A model generated the notes under the pieces. That model ran no database searches. It was not told where the DNA came from and saw nothing but the letters and a program-made list of their open reading frames with translations. Both the position numbers and the translations under genes were made by a program. Positions 18,100-28,203 of a stretch of 64,000 nt of DNA are shown piece by piece; the first letter of the stretch is position 1; the number at the start of each line of letters is the position of its first letter. The stretch comes from Paraburkholderia sp. BL9I2N2 (GTDB taxonomy: Bacteria; Pseudomonadota; Gammaproteobacteria; Burkholderiales; Burkholderiaceae). Location: assembly GCF_004339745.1 (NCBI RefSeq), contig NZ_SMGP01000002.1, positions 434,001 to 498,000 of the forward strand, in the 5' to 3' direction.

Positions 18100-21000
18100 C
18101 TACCGTTGCCGCAACCAGACGCGGCACAGCGCGACCAGCTTGTCCACGTCGATCGGCTTCGAGACGTAGTCGTCCGCACCGGCTTCGAGGCAGCGCGTGC
18201 GGTCGTTCGCCATGGCCTTCGCCGTCAGCGCGATGATCGGCAGATGGGCAAAACGCGGATTGCGGCGAATCTCGCCCATCGCGGTCAAACCGTCCATCTC
18301 CGGCATCATGATGTCCATCAGGATCAGATGCACTTCGGGACCGTTTTCCAGCGCTTCGAGCGCTTCGCGGCCGTTGCGCGCAATCTGCAGTTTCGCACCG
18401 AGCGGCTCCAGCACGTGCGAGAGCGCGAAAATATTGCGGACGTCGTCTTCGGCCAGCAGGATCGTGCGGCCCTCGAAGGCATTGTCGCGCTGCCGCACCG
18501 TGCGCAGCATGCGCTGCTGCTCGGGCGCGAGCGACGACTCCACGCTATGCAGGAACAGCGTCACCTCGTCGAGCAGGCGCTCGGGCGACTTCGCGCCCTT
18601 GATGATGATCGATTTCGAATAGCGGCGCAGGCGGTGCTCTTCCTCGTCGGACAGCATGCGGCCCGTGTAGACGATCACCGGCAGCGCGGCATGCGCGGTG
18701 TTCGCGGCAAGCCGTTCGAGCAGATCGTAGCCGGTGCCGTCGGGCAGCGCGAGATCGGTCACCACGCAGTCGAAGGTGAATTTGCCCAGATACTCCAGCG
18801 CTTCGGCCAAGGTTGCGACTGCAACGATCTCGGTGTTCTCGCTTTGCAGGAGCGCGCGAATGCTTTCGCGCATCGGCGCGTCGTCCTCGATCACCAGCAC
18901 GCGTTTGAGGCGCTGCTGCAGACGCGCTTCGAGGCGGCGGATCGCGGCTTCCATCGTGCTGCGCGCGGTCGGCTTGAGCGTATAGCCGATGGCGCCGAGG
19001 TGCAGCGCCTTGTCGGCGTGATCGGTGGCCGAGACGATGTGGATCGGGATATGACGCGTGAGCGGATCGTTCTTCAGCCATTCCAGCACGGTCAGGCCGG
19101 AACGGTCCGGCAGGCCGACGTCGAGCAGCACCGCCGCCGGGCGCATGTCGCGCACGAGGGCGAGACCGGTGGCGGCACTGCTGGCGTGGACGAAGTCGAA
19201 GTCGAGGTCGTGCGTCAGATCGCGCAGGATTTCGGCGAAGGCGAGATCGTCTTCCACCGCGACGATCAGACGGCCGGCGCGCGTGCGGTTGTCGCGGTCG
19301 TCGGCAATCGGGCCGTTGGTGGTTTCGGGCGCGTTGCCGTTGATGAAGCCGCTCGTCAGGCCATTGGCCGGCGTGATCACCGTGGGCTGATTACCGCCCG
19401 AAGACGGGCGCACGAGCAACGGTTCCATCGTCGATTCGGCCGCGGCCGGCGCGCCGGCTGACGTCTGAGCCGAGGCGAAGGCCGGCGCCGGCGCAGGGTG
19501 CGCGCCCTGGCTTGCGTTCAAGGCCGCCTCTGCATCGAGCGGCAACCACAGCGTGAACACACTGCCCTTGCCGACCTCGCTGGCGACGGTGATCCGGCCG
19601 CCCAGCAAGCGCGAAAACTCGCGCGAAATCGATAAGCCCAAGCCGCTACCGCCGTATTGTCGGCTGGTGGAACCGTCGGCCTGCTGGAACGCTTCGAAGA
19701 TCATATCCAGCTTGTCGGCCGCGATGCCGATGCCGGAGTCGCGCACGTCGATACGCAGCATGTCGCCTTCGGCCGGTGCCACCGAGAGCGCCACCTCGCC
19801 GCGTTCGGTGAATTTCACCGCGTTCGAGAGCAGGTTGCGCAGAATTTGCGTGACGCGCTGGCCGTCGGTGATGAAGGTATCCGGCGTGCCCGGCGAGCGG
19901 TCGAACGCGAGACGCAAATGCTTGGCGCTGGCCATCGGCCTGAATAGTTCCTCCAGTGCCTGCAGGGTTGCGTCGATCGACACCGTTTCGAGTTCGACCG
20001 TGACCTGCCCGGCTTCGACCTTCGACAGATCGAGAATGTCGTTGATCAGCACCAGCAAGTCGCTGTTGGAAGCATGAATCGTTTCCGCGTAGCGCACCTG
20101 CTCTTCCGTCAGATTGCCGGTGCGGTTCTGCTGCAGCAGCTTCGCGAGAATCAGCGAACTGTTCAGCGGCGTGCGCAGTTCGTGCGACATGTTGGCAAGG
20201 AACTCGGACTTGTAGCGGCTCGACTGTTCGAGGCGCGCCGCGTTGGCCGCCAGGTCGTCCTGCGCGCGCAGCAGATCGGACTTCTGCCGCTCGAGACGTT
20301 GCGCGTATTCCTCCAGCTGCACGTTGGTCTGTTCGAGCTCGGCCTGCTGCGCCTCGAGCCGTGTTTGCGATTCCATCAGCGCGCGGCCGCGCTCTTCGAG
20401 TCCTTCATTGGAGACGCGCAATTCCTCCTGCTGCACCTGCAGTTCTTCGTTCAACTGCTGCGTTTCGGCCAGCGCGTCCTGCAGACGCTCGCGATACAAC
20501 GCGGCTTCGACGAAGTCGCCCATGCCCTTGGCGATCAGTTCCATAAACTCCTGGTCACGCGCGGTCAACTCGCGCATGAAGCCCAGTTCGACGACGCCAT
20601 TGACCTCGCCGTCGTTTTCGATCGGCATGACGAGCAGGTTCTTCGGCGCGCTGCTGCCGGTCGCGGATACCACCTGCACGTAATTCGCCGGCACGTCGCG
20701 CAAGATCAGCGTGCGGCGCGCGAGAGCCGCCTGGCCGATCAGCGTCTCGCCTTCGGCGAAATTGCGCGCGCTGGCCTGCTCGCTTTCGCGGCTGAAACCA
20801 TAAGTTGCGATGCGCCGTAGCGCGCCGTGCTGCCTGTCGCGCACGTAGAGCGCGGCCACGGCGGCGTCCAGATATTGCGCGAGAAAGTCGAGCATCGCGC
20901 GGCCCACCAGCGGCGAGGTCGCCTGACCGACCACCTTTTCCGCAAGCAGGCGCTGCCCCGAGCGCAACCACACTTGCCCTTGCAGCATCTCGGTCTGTTC

Positions 21001-21675
21001 GGCCTGCTGGCGCAGCGCGCCGTCATACGTGGTCGACAGGCCCATCAGTTCGCGGCGGCCCATCCACGCGAGCAGGCCACTCACGCTCAGGCTGAACAGC
21101 AGGAACACGCTCACCAGCGTGGTGGTGACACGGCGCGTCGCTTCACTGCGCTCCTGACGCAAACGCAACTCGACGTCGAGAAACTCCGCAAATTCACGGC
21201 GCGTTTCGTCGAATTCGGTCTTGCCGCGACCGCTCGCCAAGGCGTCCTCGAAATTCTGATTACGACGGCGTGCGTCGATCATCTCTTCAGCGAAACGGCT
21301 CCAGCGTTGCTGAATGGCCTCGATCTGCTTGAGCTTCTCGACTTGCGGCGGGTTGTCGGCGACCATCTCCTGCAAGGCCTCGATCTGCGTCTTGAAGCGC
21401 GGGCCGCCGGCTTCATAAGGCGCGAGGAAGCTCTCGTCGCCCGTGATCAGGAAGCCTCGCATCGAGGTCTCGCGGTCGACCGCGAGGCGCAGCATTTCAT
21501 TGGCCTGGCCGATCACGCGTTCGGAATGCTCGGCCCAGTTCATGGTCGAGACCAGGTAGGCAATCAGTCCAACGAAGACGGCCATCGTGACCAGGCCGAC
21601 ACCCAGAGGCAAGGCAATGTTGCGGCGAATGATGCTGCGAAAACGATTCTGGTCGACGGCCTGGGATGCGGTCAT
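18100..21675 (-). CDS. Membrane hybrid histidine kinase with CHASE3, GAF and three receivers
   Basis: About 1191 residues. Order: TM1 (about 19-44), a CHASE3-like extracytoplasmic domain (about 48-195, with RETSMRGFLITGDESFL), TM2 (about 200-222), a GAF domain (about 255-400), a long coiled coil (about 395-490), HisKA with H498 in NMSHELRTPLNSS, a HATPase domain (GSGLGLSISREFSRLLGG) and three receivers. Receiver acceptor motifs are LLDVGLPDRSG, VTDLALPDGTG and LMDIMMPEMDG, so all three keep the Asp. It heads the operon with cheR, cheB and a REC-kinase. An in-frame ATG 32 codons upstream is an alternative start. Stimulus unknown; CHASE3 suggests an external signal, GAF a cytoplasmic one. Confidence 0.9.
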   Translation of the reverse strand: MTASQAVDQNRFRSIIRRNIALPLGVGLVTMAVFVGLIAYLVSTMNWAEHSERVIGQANEMLRLAVDRETSMRGFLITGDESFLAPYEAGGPRFKTQIEALQEMVADNPPQVEKLKQIEAIQQRWSRFAEEMIDARRRNQNFEDALASGRGKTEFDETRREFAEFLDVELRLRQERSEATRRVTTTLVSVFLLFSLSVSGLLAWMGRRELMGLSTTYDGALRQQAEQTEMLQGQVWLRSGQRLLAEKVVGQATSPLVGRAMLDFLAQYLDAAVAALYVRDRQHGALRRIATYGFSRESEQASARNFAEGETLIGQAALARRTLILRDVPANYVQVVSATGSSAPKNLLVMPIENDGEVNGVVELGFMRELTARDQEFMELIAKGMGDFVEAALYRERLQDALAETQQLNEELQVQQEELRVSNEGLEERGRALMESQTRLEAQQAELEQTNVQLEEYAQRLERQKSDLLRAQDDLAANAARLEQSSRYKSEFLANMSHELRTPLNSSLILAKLLQQNRTGNLTEEQVRYAETIHASNSDLLVLINDILDLSKVEAGQVTVELETVSIDATLQALEELFRPMASAKHLRLAFDRSPGTPDTFITDGQRVTQILRNLLSNAVKFTERGEVALSVAPAEGDMLRIDVRDSGIGIAADKLDMIFEAFQQADGSTSRQYGGSGLGLSISREFSRLLGGRITVASEVGKGSVFTLWLPLDAEAALNASQGAHPAPAPAFASAQTSAGAPAAAESTMEPLLVRPSSGGNQPTVITPANGLTSGFINGNAPETTNGPIADDRDNRTRAGRLIVAVEDDLAFAEILRDLTHDLDFDFVHASSAATGLALVRDMRPAAVLLDVGLPDRSGLTVLEWLKNDPLTRHIPIHIVSATDHADKALHLGAIGYTLKPTARSTMEAAIRRLEARLQQRLKRVLVIEDDAPMRESIRALLQSENTEIVAVATLAEALEYLGKFTFDCVVTDLALPDGTGYDLLERLAANTAHAALPVIVYTGRMLSDEEEHRLRRYSKSIIIKGAKSPERLLDEVTLFLHSVESSLAPEQQRMLRTVRQRDNAFEGRTILLAEDDVRNIFALSHVLEPLGAKLQIARNGREALEALENGPEVHLILMDIMMPEMDGLTAMGEIRRNPRFAHLPIIALTAKAMANDRTRCLEAGADDYVSKPIDVDKLVALCRVWLRQR

Positions 21676-21938
21676 TTTTTCTGTCTTCGGCTTGGCGAAT
21701 CGAGTCGATTCGGAATATTTTTCGGGTATTTCGCGTGATTCATTTTGTCGCGATGCGACGCGCGTAATCATACAGGATGAGGGTTGTTTTTGAGGCGCGT
21801 GTCAGCGGTTCAGGCTTGCTGGACGGGCCTGTTGCCGACTCACGCAACTTTGCACCGCTCACGCGGGTCAATCGTGCGAGGAATGCAAATCCGCTCTCTT
21901 CGATCAACCGATCGCCGTCCACTCTCTTCCGGTAGCCG

Positions 21939-23753
21939 ATGCCTTCTCACGCCCTCACCGATTTCTCCCGCGCGCCCTTGCGTATCGCCCTCGCCGCCGC
22001 GTTCATCTGGCATGCCTCGTTGAGCGGCGCGGCGCAGGTTGCCGAGCCGCCCTCGGCACACGGCAGCATCGTGGCCGCCACCGTGCACGTCGAGGCGCCC
22101 ACGGAAGCTTCGCCGGTCGTGCCCATCCCGCCGTCAGAACAATATCCGACGCTCTATCGCGATGTGCAGCTCGCGCATCTCTATCCCGACAGCAAAACTT
22201 TCGCGGACATGGTGCCGCTTTCGGCGCCCGCGCAGATCGCGGCTACGTATAGCACCGCCAGGCAACAGCCCAACTTCAATCTCGCCGACTTCGTGAAGCA
22301 CAATTTCACGCTGCCCACGCGCACGGCGAAGGTCTATGTATCCGATCCGAATCAGGACGTGGTGGGCCATATCGATACACTCTGGAATGTGCTGCGCCGC
22401 GAGCCGGATGCGACCGCAAGCCCATGGTCCTCGCTGCTGCCGCTGCCGTACGCGTATATCGTGCCGGGCGACCGCTTCGATGAGATCTACTATTGGGACT
22501 CGTACTTCATCATGCTCGGCCTCGAACAGAGCGGGCAGCATGCGCTGGTCGTCGACGAACTGAAGAACTTCGCAACCCTGATCGACCGCTACGGCCATAT
22601 TCCGAACGGCAATCGCACCTACTACCTGAGCCGCTCGCAGCCGCCGTTCTTCGCGCAGATGGTGCGGCTCGTCGCCGAAAAGGATGGCGACGCCGTCTAT
22701 GCGCAGTATTTGCCCGAGTTGCAGCGCGAGTACGCCTACTGGATGGACGGCAGCGATGGCCTGGCCGCCGGCCACGCGAACCGGCATGTGGTGCGCATGA
22801 CCGACGGCACGTTGCTCAACCGCTATTGGGACGAACGCGCCACGCCGCGCGACGAGTCGTATCGCGAAGACGTCCTCACCGCGCAGCAGACCCCACAACG
22901 GGATGCCGCGGATCTCTGGCGCAATCTGCGCGCCGGCGGCGAAACCGGCTGGGATTTCAGCTCGCGCTGGTTCGCGGACGGCAAGACGCTCGCTACCGTG
23001 GACGTGACTTCACTCGTGCCCGTCGATCTGAATTGCCTGCTGGCCGATCTTGAGCGCACGCTGGCCAAGGCCTATCGTCTGCGCGGCGACGTCACGCATG
23101 CGGAAAATATGGAGCAGCGCGCCGCCTCGCGCGCCGAAGCCATTCGCCGCTTGCTGTGGGACCCGCAATTGCAGGCATTCGGCGACTACGACTTCGTGCA
23201 TCACACGCTCACGCACAGGCTCACTGCCGCGACGGTCTATCCGTTGTATACGGGGATAGCCAGCCGTCAGCAGGCGAAAACGGTCGCCGCTACGTTGCAG
23301 CGCGAATTGCTGCGCCCGGGCGGACTCGCCACCACGCAAGCGGCGACGGGCCAGCAGTGGGACGCGCCGAACGGCTGGGCGCCGTTGCAGTACCTGGCGG
23401 TGATCGGCTTGCGGCGCTACAGCGAAGCGGCGCTTGCGCAAACCATCGCCACGCGCTGGATCAAGACCAATGTGTCGTACTACCAGCACACCGGCAAGCT
23501 CGTCGAGAAATACGATATCGACACGGCCACGCCCGGCGTTTCGGCGGGTGGTGGCGAGTATCCGCTGCAGGATGGTTTCGGCTGGACCAATGGCGTGCTG
23601 CGCGCGTTGCTCGTGCTGTATCCGCAGACGGTGCAGGCCTCGCGTCCTAGCGATATTCCCGAGGGTCCGGCGGGCGTGTCGGCAGCCGCGGCTTCCGCGG
23701 CCGCCGCGCCGAAGAATACGCATCGGCTGCATGGCACGCGGGTGAATCCTTAA
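21939..23753 (+). CDS. treA: Periplasmic alpha,alpha-trehalase (GH37)
   Basis: A 604-residue GH37 trehalase. An N-terminal signal peptide (about 1-32; hydrophobic LRIALAAAFIWHASLSGAAQ) sends it to the periplasm. Signature 1 is PGDRFDEIYYWDSYF (about 177-191; the usual PGG is PGD). Signature 2, QWDAPNGWAP, is near 472-481. The acid Asp lies in GETGWDFSSRW and the base region in LVEKYD. It splits trehalose into two glucoses. It stands alone, convergent with the catalase gene, with a strong bidirectional terminator between. Osmotic regulation, usual for treA, cannot be seen here. Confidence 0.95.
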   Translation: MPSHALTDFSRAPLRIALAAAFIWHASLSGAAQVAEPPSAHGSIVAATVHVEAPTEASPVVPIPPSEQYPTLYRDVQLAHLYPDSKTFADMVPLSAPAQIAATYSTARQQPNFNLADFVKHNFTLPTRTAKVYVSDPNQDVVGHIDTLWNVLRREPDATASPWSSLLPLPYAYIVPGDRFDEIYYWDSYFIMLGLEQSGQHALVVDELKNFATLIDRYGHIPNGNRTYYLSRSQPPFFAQMVRLVAEKDGDAVYAQYLPELQREYAYWMDGSDGLAAGHANRHVVRMTDGTLLNRYWDERATPRDESYREDVLTAQQTPQRDAADLWRNLRAGGETGWDFSSRWFADGKTLATVDVTSLVPVDLNCLLADLERTLAKAYRLRGDVTHAENMEQRAASRAEAIRRLLWDPQLQAFGDYDFVHHTLTHRLTAATVYPLYTGIASRQQAKTVAATLQRELLRPGGLATTQAATGQQWDAPNGWAPLQYLAVIGLRRYSEAALAQTIATRWIKTNVSYYQHTGKLVEKYDIDTATPGVSAGGGEYPLQDGFGWTNGVLRALLVLYPQTVQASRPSDIPEGPAGVSAAAASAAAAPKNTHRLHGTRVNP

Positions 23754-23765
23754 GGCTGCGTCATG

Positions 23766-23801
23766 AAAAAAACCTGGCCGGTGCGAACCGGCCAGGTTTT
23801 T
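23766..23801. terminator. Bidirectional rho-independent terminator
   Basis: A run of A, then a perfect 10-bp stem CCTGGCCGGT / ACCGGCCAGG with a GCGA tetraloop, then TTTTT. It lies between the convergent trehalase and catalase genes and works in both orientations. Confidence 0.92.
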
Positions 23802-23820
23802 CCAACGACTCTTGTGACGT

Positions 23821-25944
23821 TTAGGCCGGCACTGTCTCAGCCTGCTTCGCACGCGACCACACGCGATGCTGCTCAGCCGCCTTGATGAAGGCCTTCAGCA
23901 CGTCGGCGGCCTGGTTGTCGTCGCCGGTTGCGACGCCGTCGGCATGGTCCGGCAAATGCGCGGCAGTCAGCACACCACGCCCCGCGCCGATCGCCGCGAT
24001 CGCCTTCAGATGTTTGAACGCCTCGAGCACGAAATGCCGCGCGTCGCCCGATTCCGCCAGCGTCTTCGCGCCCTTGTCGCCGCCCACCACGATCACCGCG
24101 TCGAACATGATCGACGGCAAGCCGGCAATCGTGGCGTCCGGCGCCATGCCGTCGATCGCAGCAAGCGTCGGCGCGATCAGCATGGGCGCCGCGCCTTCGC
24201 CTTGCAGCGCCTGCTGCAGCTTCTTGATGGCTGCGCTATCGGAACCCGGCGCGGCCAGCAACGCGATCTTGCAGGTCTTGATGCCCGGCTGCACCCGGTT
24301 GAGCAAACTCAGCGCGGGCGATTCCTTGGGACCGGTCAGCTTCGCCGTGCCTTTCTTAGGCGCCGGCAAACCCAGACCTTCAGCCACCTGCGCGGCGAGC
24401 TTCGCGTCGAAGTTGGCGATAATCTCGTTCACCACGCGTGCTCGAATTTCCGGCTTCGTCACCTTGCCGAGTTCGAACTGATAGGCCGCGGCGATATGGT
24501 CTTTCTCCGGCTGGGACATGCTGTTGTAGAACAGCGCCGCCTGCGAAAAATGATCGGCGAACGATTCGCTGCGCACGCGGATCTTGGTGCCTTCCACGCG
24601 CTCCTGATAACTTTCGAAGCCGCCATCCGAGGGCGCCGGATCGGTTTCCTTCGGCCAGCCGCCACTCACCGAATTCGGCTCGTACGAGGCCTGGCCGACG
24701 TTGATCGCCTGGCGGTGCATCGCGTCGCGCTGGTTGTTATTGAACGGGCACACCGGCCGGTTGATCGGAATCTCGTGGAAGTTCGGGCCGCCCAGCCGGC
24801 TGATCTGCGTATCCGTGTACGAGAACAAACGGCCTTGCAACAGCGGATCATTCGAGAAGTCGATACCCGGCACGATATGGCCCGGATGGAACGCCACCTG
24901 TTCGGTCTCGGCAAAGAAGTTGTCCGGATTGCGATTGAGCGTCATCTTGCCGATGATCTTGACCGGCACGATTTCTTCCGGAATCAGCTTGGTCGGATCG
25001 AGCAGATCGAAATCGAATTTGTGTTCGTCGGCTTCTTCAATGATCTGCACGCCGAGTTCGAATTCGGGGAAATCGCCGCGTTCGATCGACTCCCACAGAT
25101 CGCGCCGATGGAAATCCGGGTCCTTCCCGGCCAGCTTCTGCGCTTCGTCCCACAGCAGCGAGTACGAACCCAGCACCGGGCGCCAGTGGAATTTGACGAA
25201 ACGTCCCTTGCCTTGCGCATTCACGAAACGGAACGTGTGAATGCCAAAGCCGTCCATGGTGCGCAGACTGCGCGGAATCGCGCGGTCCGACATGGTCCAC
25301 AGCACCATATGCGCGGATTCGGGCACCAGCGAGACGAAGTCCCAGAAGGTGTCGTGAGCGGAGCCGCCGGTCGGCATTTCGTTCGGCGCTTCGGGTTTGA
25401 CCGCATGCACGAAGTCGGGAAACTTGATGGCGTCCTGAATGAAGAACACCGGCATATTGTTGCCGACCAGATCGTAATTACCTTCCTGCGTATAGAACTT
25501 CACGGCAAAGCCGCGCACGTCGCGCACCGTGTCGGCGGAACCGCGCGGGCCCTGCACCGTGGAAAAGCGCACATAAACCGGCGTCTGTGCGGCGGGATCC
25601 TGCAGGAACGCGGCCTTGGTGTACTCCTTCATCGACTCGTACACCTGAAACACGCCGTGCGCCGCCGAGCCGCGCGCATGCACGATGCGCTCGGGAATGC
25701 GTTCGTGGTCGAAGTGCGTGATCTTTTCACGCATGATGAAGTCTTCGAGCAACGAGGGGCCGCGCGGGCCCGCGCGCAGGCTGTTCTGATTGTCGGAGAT
25801 CTTGACGCCCTGATTGGTTCTCAGCGCCTGGCCTTCAGGATTGACTCGAAACTGTTCGAGATCTTTCGATTTCGGATCCGCTTGCGGACTATTCGCCTGC
25901 GCGTTCTTCGCTGCGGGCTTCGGCGTATTCGTTTTACCTGCCAT
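23821..25944 (-). CDS. katE: Catalase HPII (clade 2, large subunit)
   Basis: A 707-residue large-subunit catalase. The N-terminal extension (1-60) is Lys/Asn-rich. The catalytic histidine is H89 in RIVHARGSAAHGVF, with the distal Asn in the NNMPVFFIQD region. The heme-ligand tyrosine is in RLFSYTDTQISRLG. The C-terminal ~150 residues form the DJ-1/PfpI-like flavodoxin domain found in HPII. It destroys H2O2 in the cytoplasm and is usually a stationary-phase enzyme. ATG 25944 is chosen because AAGGAGCAGATTCTC directly precedes it; upstream in-frame codons lack a ribosome site. Confidence 0.95.
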   Translation of the reverse strand: MAGKTNTPKPAAKNAQANSPQADPKSKDLEQFRVNPEGQALRTNQGVKISDNQNSLRAGPRGPSLLEDFIMREKITHFDHERIPERIVHARGSAAHGVFQVYESMKEYTKAAFLQDPAAQTPVYVRFSTVQGPRGSADTVRDVRGFAVKFYTQEGNYDLVGNNMPVFFIQDAIKFPDFVHAVKPEAPNEMPTGGSAHDTFWDFVSLVPESAHMVLWTMSDRAIPRSLRTMDGFGIHTFRFVNAQGKGRFVKFHWRPVLGSYSLLWDEAQKLAGKDPDFHRRDLWESIERGDFPEFELGVQIIEEADEHKFDFDLLDPTKLIPEEIVPVKIIGKMTLNRNPDNFFAETEQVAFHPGHIVPGIDFSNDPLLQGRLFSYTDTQISRLGGPNFHEIPINRPVCPFNNNQRDAMHRQAINVGQASYEPNSVSGGWPKETDPAPSDGGFESYQERVEGTKIRVRSESFADHFSQAALFYNSMSQPEKDHIAAAYQFELGKVTKPEIRARVVNEIIANFDAKLAAQVAEGLGLPAPKKGTAKLTGPKESPALSLLNRVQPGIKTCKIALLAAPGSDSAAIKKLQQALQGEGAAPMLIAPTLAAIDGMAPDATIAGLPSIMFDAVIVVGGDKGAKTLAESGDARHFVLEAFKHLKAIAAIGAGRGVLTAAHLPDHADGVATGDDNQAADVLKAFIKAAEQHRVWSRAKQAETVPA

Positions 25945-26143
25945 GAGAATCTGCTCCTTGCGTTCGGGGGCGTGCCGGTGGGGAAATCCGGTCTGACGCA
26001 CCGAAACAAGGGAGCAAGCGCTGTACCCGCGCGGGCTCCATCGCACTATATGATTGCCGATGAACCAGCCATGCGGGACGAACGATGCGGCGCGCCGCGA
26101 TTGCGCGCCGCCGGCCATCTTATGCAAGCGCCGAAGCGCGCCA

Positions 26144-27041
26144 TCAGAAACGGTAGTTGATCGAAATATCCGCTACGCCATTGGCTTTGCGGTGCGTGAC
26201 CGGGCTATTGCCCGCGCTGCCCACCAGTTGCTCGAAGGCGCCGTCCGCGGTGGCGAACCAGTGCTTGTCGAACAGCCACACTGCGCTGATGCCGAAGCCC
26301 ACCGATTTGAAGCCCGCGCTCGCGTGATACTGCGGGTACTTCGAGTTCGCCGCCTGAGTCTGATTCACGCCGAACCAGCTATTCATGTAAGTGGAGTCCG
26401 CGAGTGTCACGTTCGGACCGGCGAACCAGAAGAACTTCTTGGTGCTGCCCGGCATCGGCATATACGCGCCTAAATCGCCGATCCAACCATTCGAGCCGCC
26501 AAAATAGCGCCTGACGTCGGCACGCAGCACGAGCGGGAAATCCTTCGACACCACATACTCACCGGACAGTTTGACGCCCGGCGCGGGGTTGATGTTGCCG
26601 AGACCGTCCAACTCCTGCGGGTCGTCGTGGCCGCGGCGTCCGAGGTCGTAGACAGCGGCGAGACTCGCGCGCCCAGTTCTCCCCTTGTGCGAAGTTGACC
26701 CCGAAACCCTCGCCGCTCGACAGGAAGAACAGATCCTTGTAGCGAACGTCGACGCTCGGACCCGCCATCAGGTGATAACGATCGGAGCCCTCGTAGCGCG
26801 GCTGGAACGACGTCGCCGCGCCGACGCGCACCTGCCAGTCCGGAATGTTCGGCTGCCACATCTTCTGCAGCGGAATGCCGACCGAATATTGCCATTCTCC
26901 CAGCGGCGAAGGCGTTTGGGCCGAGGCCGAGCCCGGTAGGACGGCGACGCCGCCGATGGTCACGGCGACCAGGGAAGTTGCCGCGATGCCTGTTTGTTTA
27001 TTGCGGAGCTTGCCGCCCCGCTTTCTACGGCTGTTAAACAC
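26144..27041 (-). pseudogene. MipA/OmpV family outer membrane protein, frameshifted
   Basis: Two reading frames together make one MipA/OmpV protein. The upstream frame starts at GTG 27041 with GGAGG six bases before it, has a signal peptide ending SASAQ, and runs through WQVRVGAATSFQPRYEGSD to GVNFAQGENW. The match then moves to another frame: RASLAAVYDLGRRGHDDP, then DGLGNINPAPGVKLSGEYV, ending in the C-terminal beta strand ISINYRF. The switch is at a G run (CCC on the plus strand, 26672-26674); removing one G restores a single ~299-residue protein. Relatives are beta-barrels or MltA-interacting scaffolds. It may be a real pseudogene or a sequencing error. Confidence 0.8.
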
Positions 27042-27435
27042 CAGAAGCCTCCGATCTCGCGTATCGCGAAGAGGGTTTATGTTCTCGCCCCGGGTCCGCA
27101 AGGGGATAAAAAGCACCCGGGCGACTGCCGCATCGTTACTTACGGCATGTAATTTTTTCAGCGAACGCCACGCGCCGCTCGACAAAATACGCGACTCGTT
27201 CCGATCGGGAGCCCGTCAATTGGGCATTTGTCTGAACAGACCGGTACGAAAGATTTGCCGACGGACGCACTGGTGCAAAATGCGGGCCTGGTCGCTGGAG
27301 AGCGGACTCGATTGGCTGAAGAACAAGAGGCGAATGCGCCGCGCTGCCAGAACGACGACGAAACCCAGGTATGCGGATGCGATGAAGAAAGACACGGCCG
27401 GCGTCGCATGTAGCGACGCCGCGCACATTCGCGGC
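27042..27435. other. 394-bp gap between msrA and the MipA gene
   Basis: No convincing gene. A 70-codon minus-strand frame (27216-27428) with one hydrophobic stretch has no recognisable family. The part next to the MipA start probably holds its promoter and the GGAGG ribosome site. Confidence 0.4.
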
Positions 27436-28188
27436 CTACTGCGATGCTTCGACCAGCACCGGCTTGTCGCGATACAGATTCGGGAACAGGCGCTTCAGGT
27501 TGGCGACCTTCGGCATGTCGTTGATCGCGATATACGCGGAGTTGGGATGCAGCGTCAGGTAGTTCTGGTGATACGACTCGGCCGGATAGAAGCCCTTGAA
27601 CGGCTCCGTCTTCGTCACGATCGGCGCGGGGAAGGCGTGCGCCTTGTCGAGTTGCGCGATATAGCTTTGCGCGACGCGCCGCTGCGTGTCGTTCAGCGGA
27701 AACACCGCCGAGCGATATTGCGTGCCGCTGTCCGGCCCCTGGCGGTTCAACTGGGTCGGATCCTGAATCACGGAGAAATACACCTGCAGCAACTGGCCGT
27801 ATGTGACCTTGGTTGGGTCGAACGTGACCTGCACCGATTCCGCGTGCCCCGTCTCGCCGCCGCTGACCGTTTCGTACTGCGCGGTGTCGCGCTGGCCGCC
27901 CGAATACCCCGAGACCGCCTTGGTGACGCCGCGCACGTGCTGGAACACGCCCTGCACCCCCCAGAAGCAGCCGCCCGCGAACACCGCCGTTTCTTCATGC
28001 GCGGTCGAAGCCGCGACCGGTTCGTCGAGCGCCGGCGGCGCGATCACGACGGCGGCCTCCGATGAGAACGCCATGCGCTGCGCCAGCAGCAGCGCGAGCG
28101 CACCGAATCCGACCGAGAGTGAAATCGCCGCCATGCGCGAGCGGGCCGGCCTGCCGTCAATGCGTTTGTCGAAGTTCATGAGGTCCAT
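27436..28188 (-). CDS. msrA: Peptide-methionine (S)-S-oxide reductase MsrA, membrane-anchored or exported
   Basis: A 250-residue MsrA. An N-terminal basic stretch and hydrophobic helix (about 18-40, AAISLSVGFGALALLLAQRM) precede the catalytic domain, so it probably acts on the periplasmic side. The catalytic Cys is C74 in AVFAGGCFWGVQ, followed by the family motifs YSGG, GETGHAE and YRSAVFP, and ESYHQNYL near the C-terminus. It reduces the S epimer of methionine sulfoxide. msrB, for the R epimer, lies just upstream on the same strand (15 bp gap), and both products carry export signals. Confidence 0.92.
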   Translation of the reverse strand: MDLMNFDKRIDGRPARSRMAAISLSVGFGALALLLAQRMAFSSEAAVVIAPPALDEPVAASTAHEETAVFAGGCFWGVQGVFQHVRGVTKAVSGYSGGQRDTAQYETVSGGETGHAESVQVTFDPTKVTYGQLLQVYFSVIQDPTQLNRQGPDSGTQYRSAVFPLNDTQRRVAQSYIAQLDKAHAFPAPIVTKTEPFKGFYPAESYHQNYLTLHPNSAYIAINDMPKVANLKRLFPNLYRDKPVLVEASQ

Positions 28189-28203
28189 CCTGATTCGCTC
28201 AGT

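Noticed and set aside
17224..19461. Long plus-strand frame of 745 codons
   Set aside because: It lies antisense to cheR and the hybrid kinase, whose domains are intact. Its Arg/His-rich composition is what GC-rich coding DNA gives on the opposite strand.
23866..26160. Long plus-strand frame of 764 codons
   Set aside because: Antisense to the clearly real HPII catalase gene; no family similarity.
27216..27428. 70-codon minus-strand frame after msrA with one hydrophobic stretch
   Set aside because: No family, no good start signal; kept only as a possible small membrane protein.
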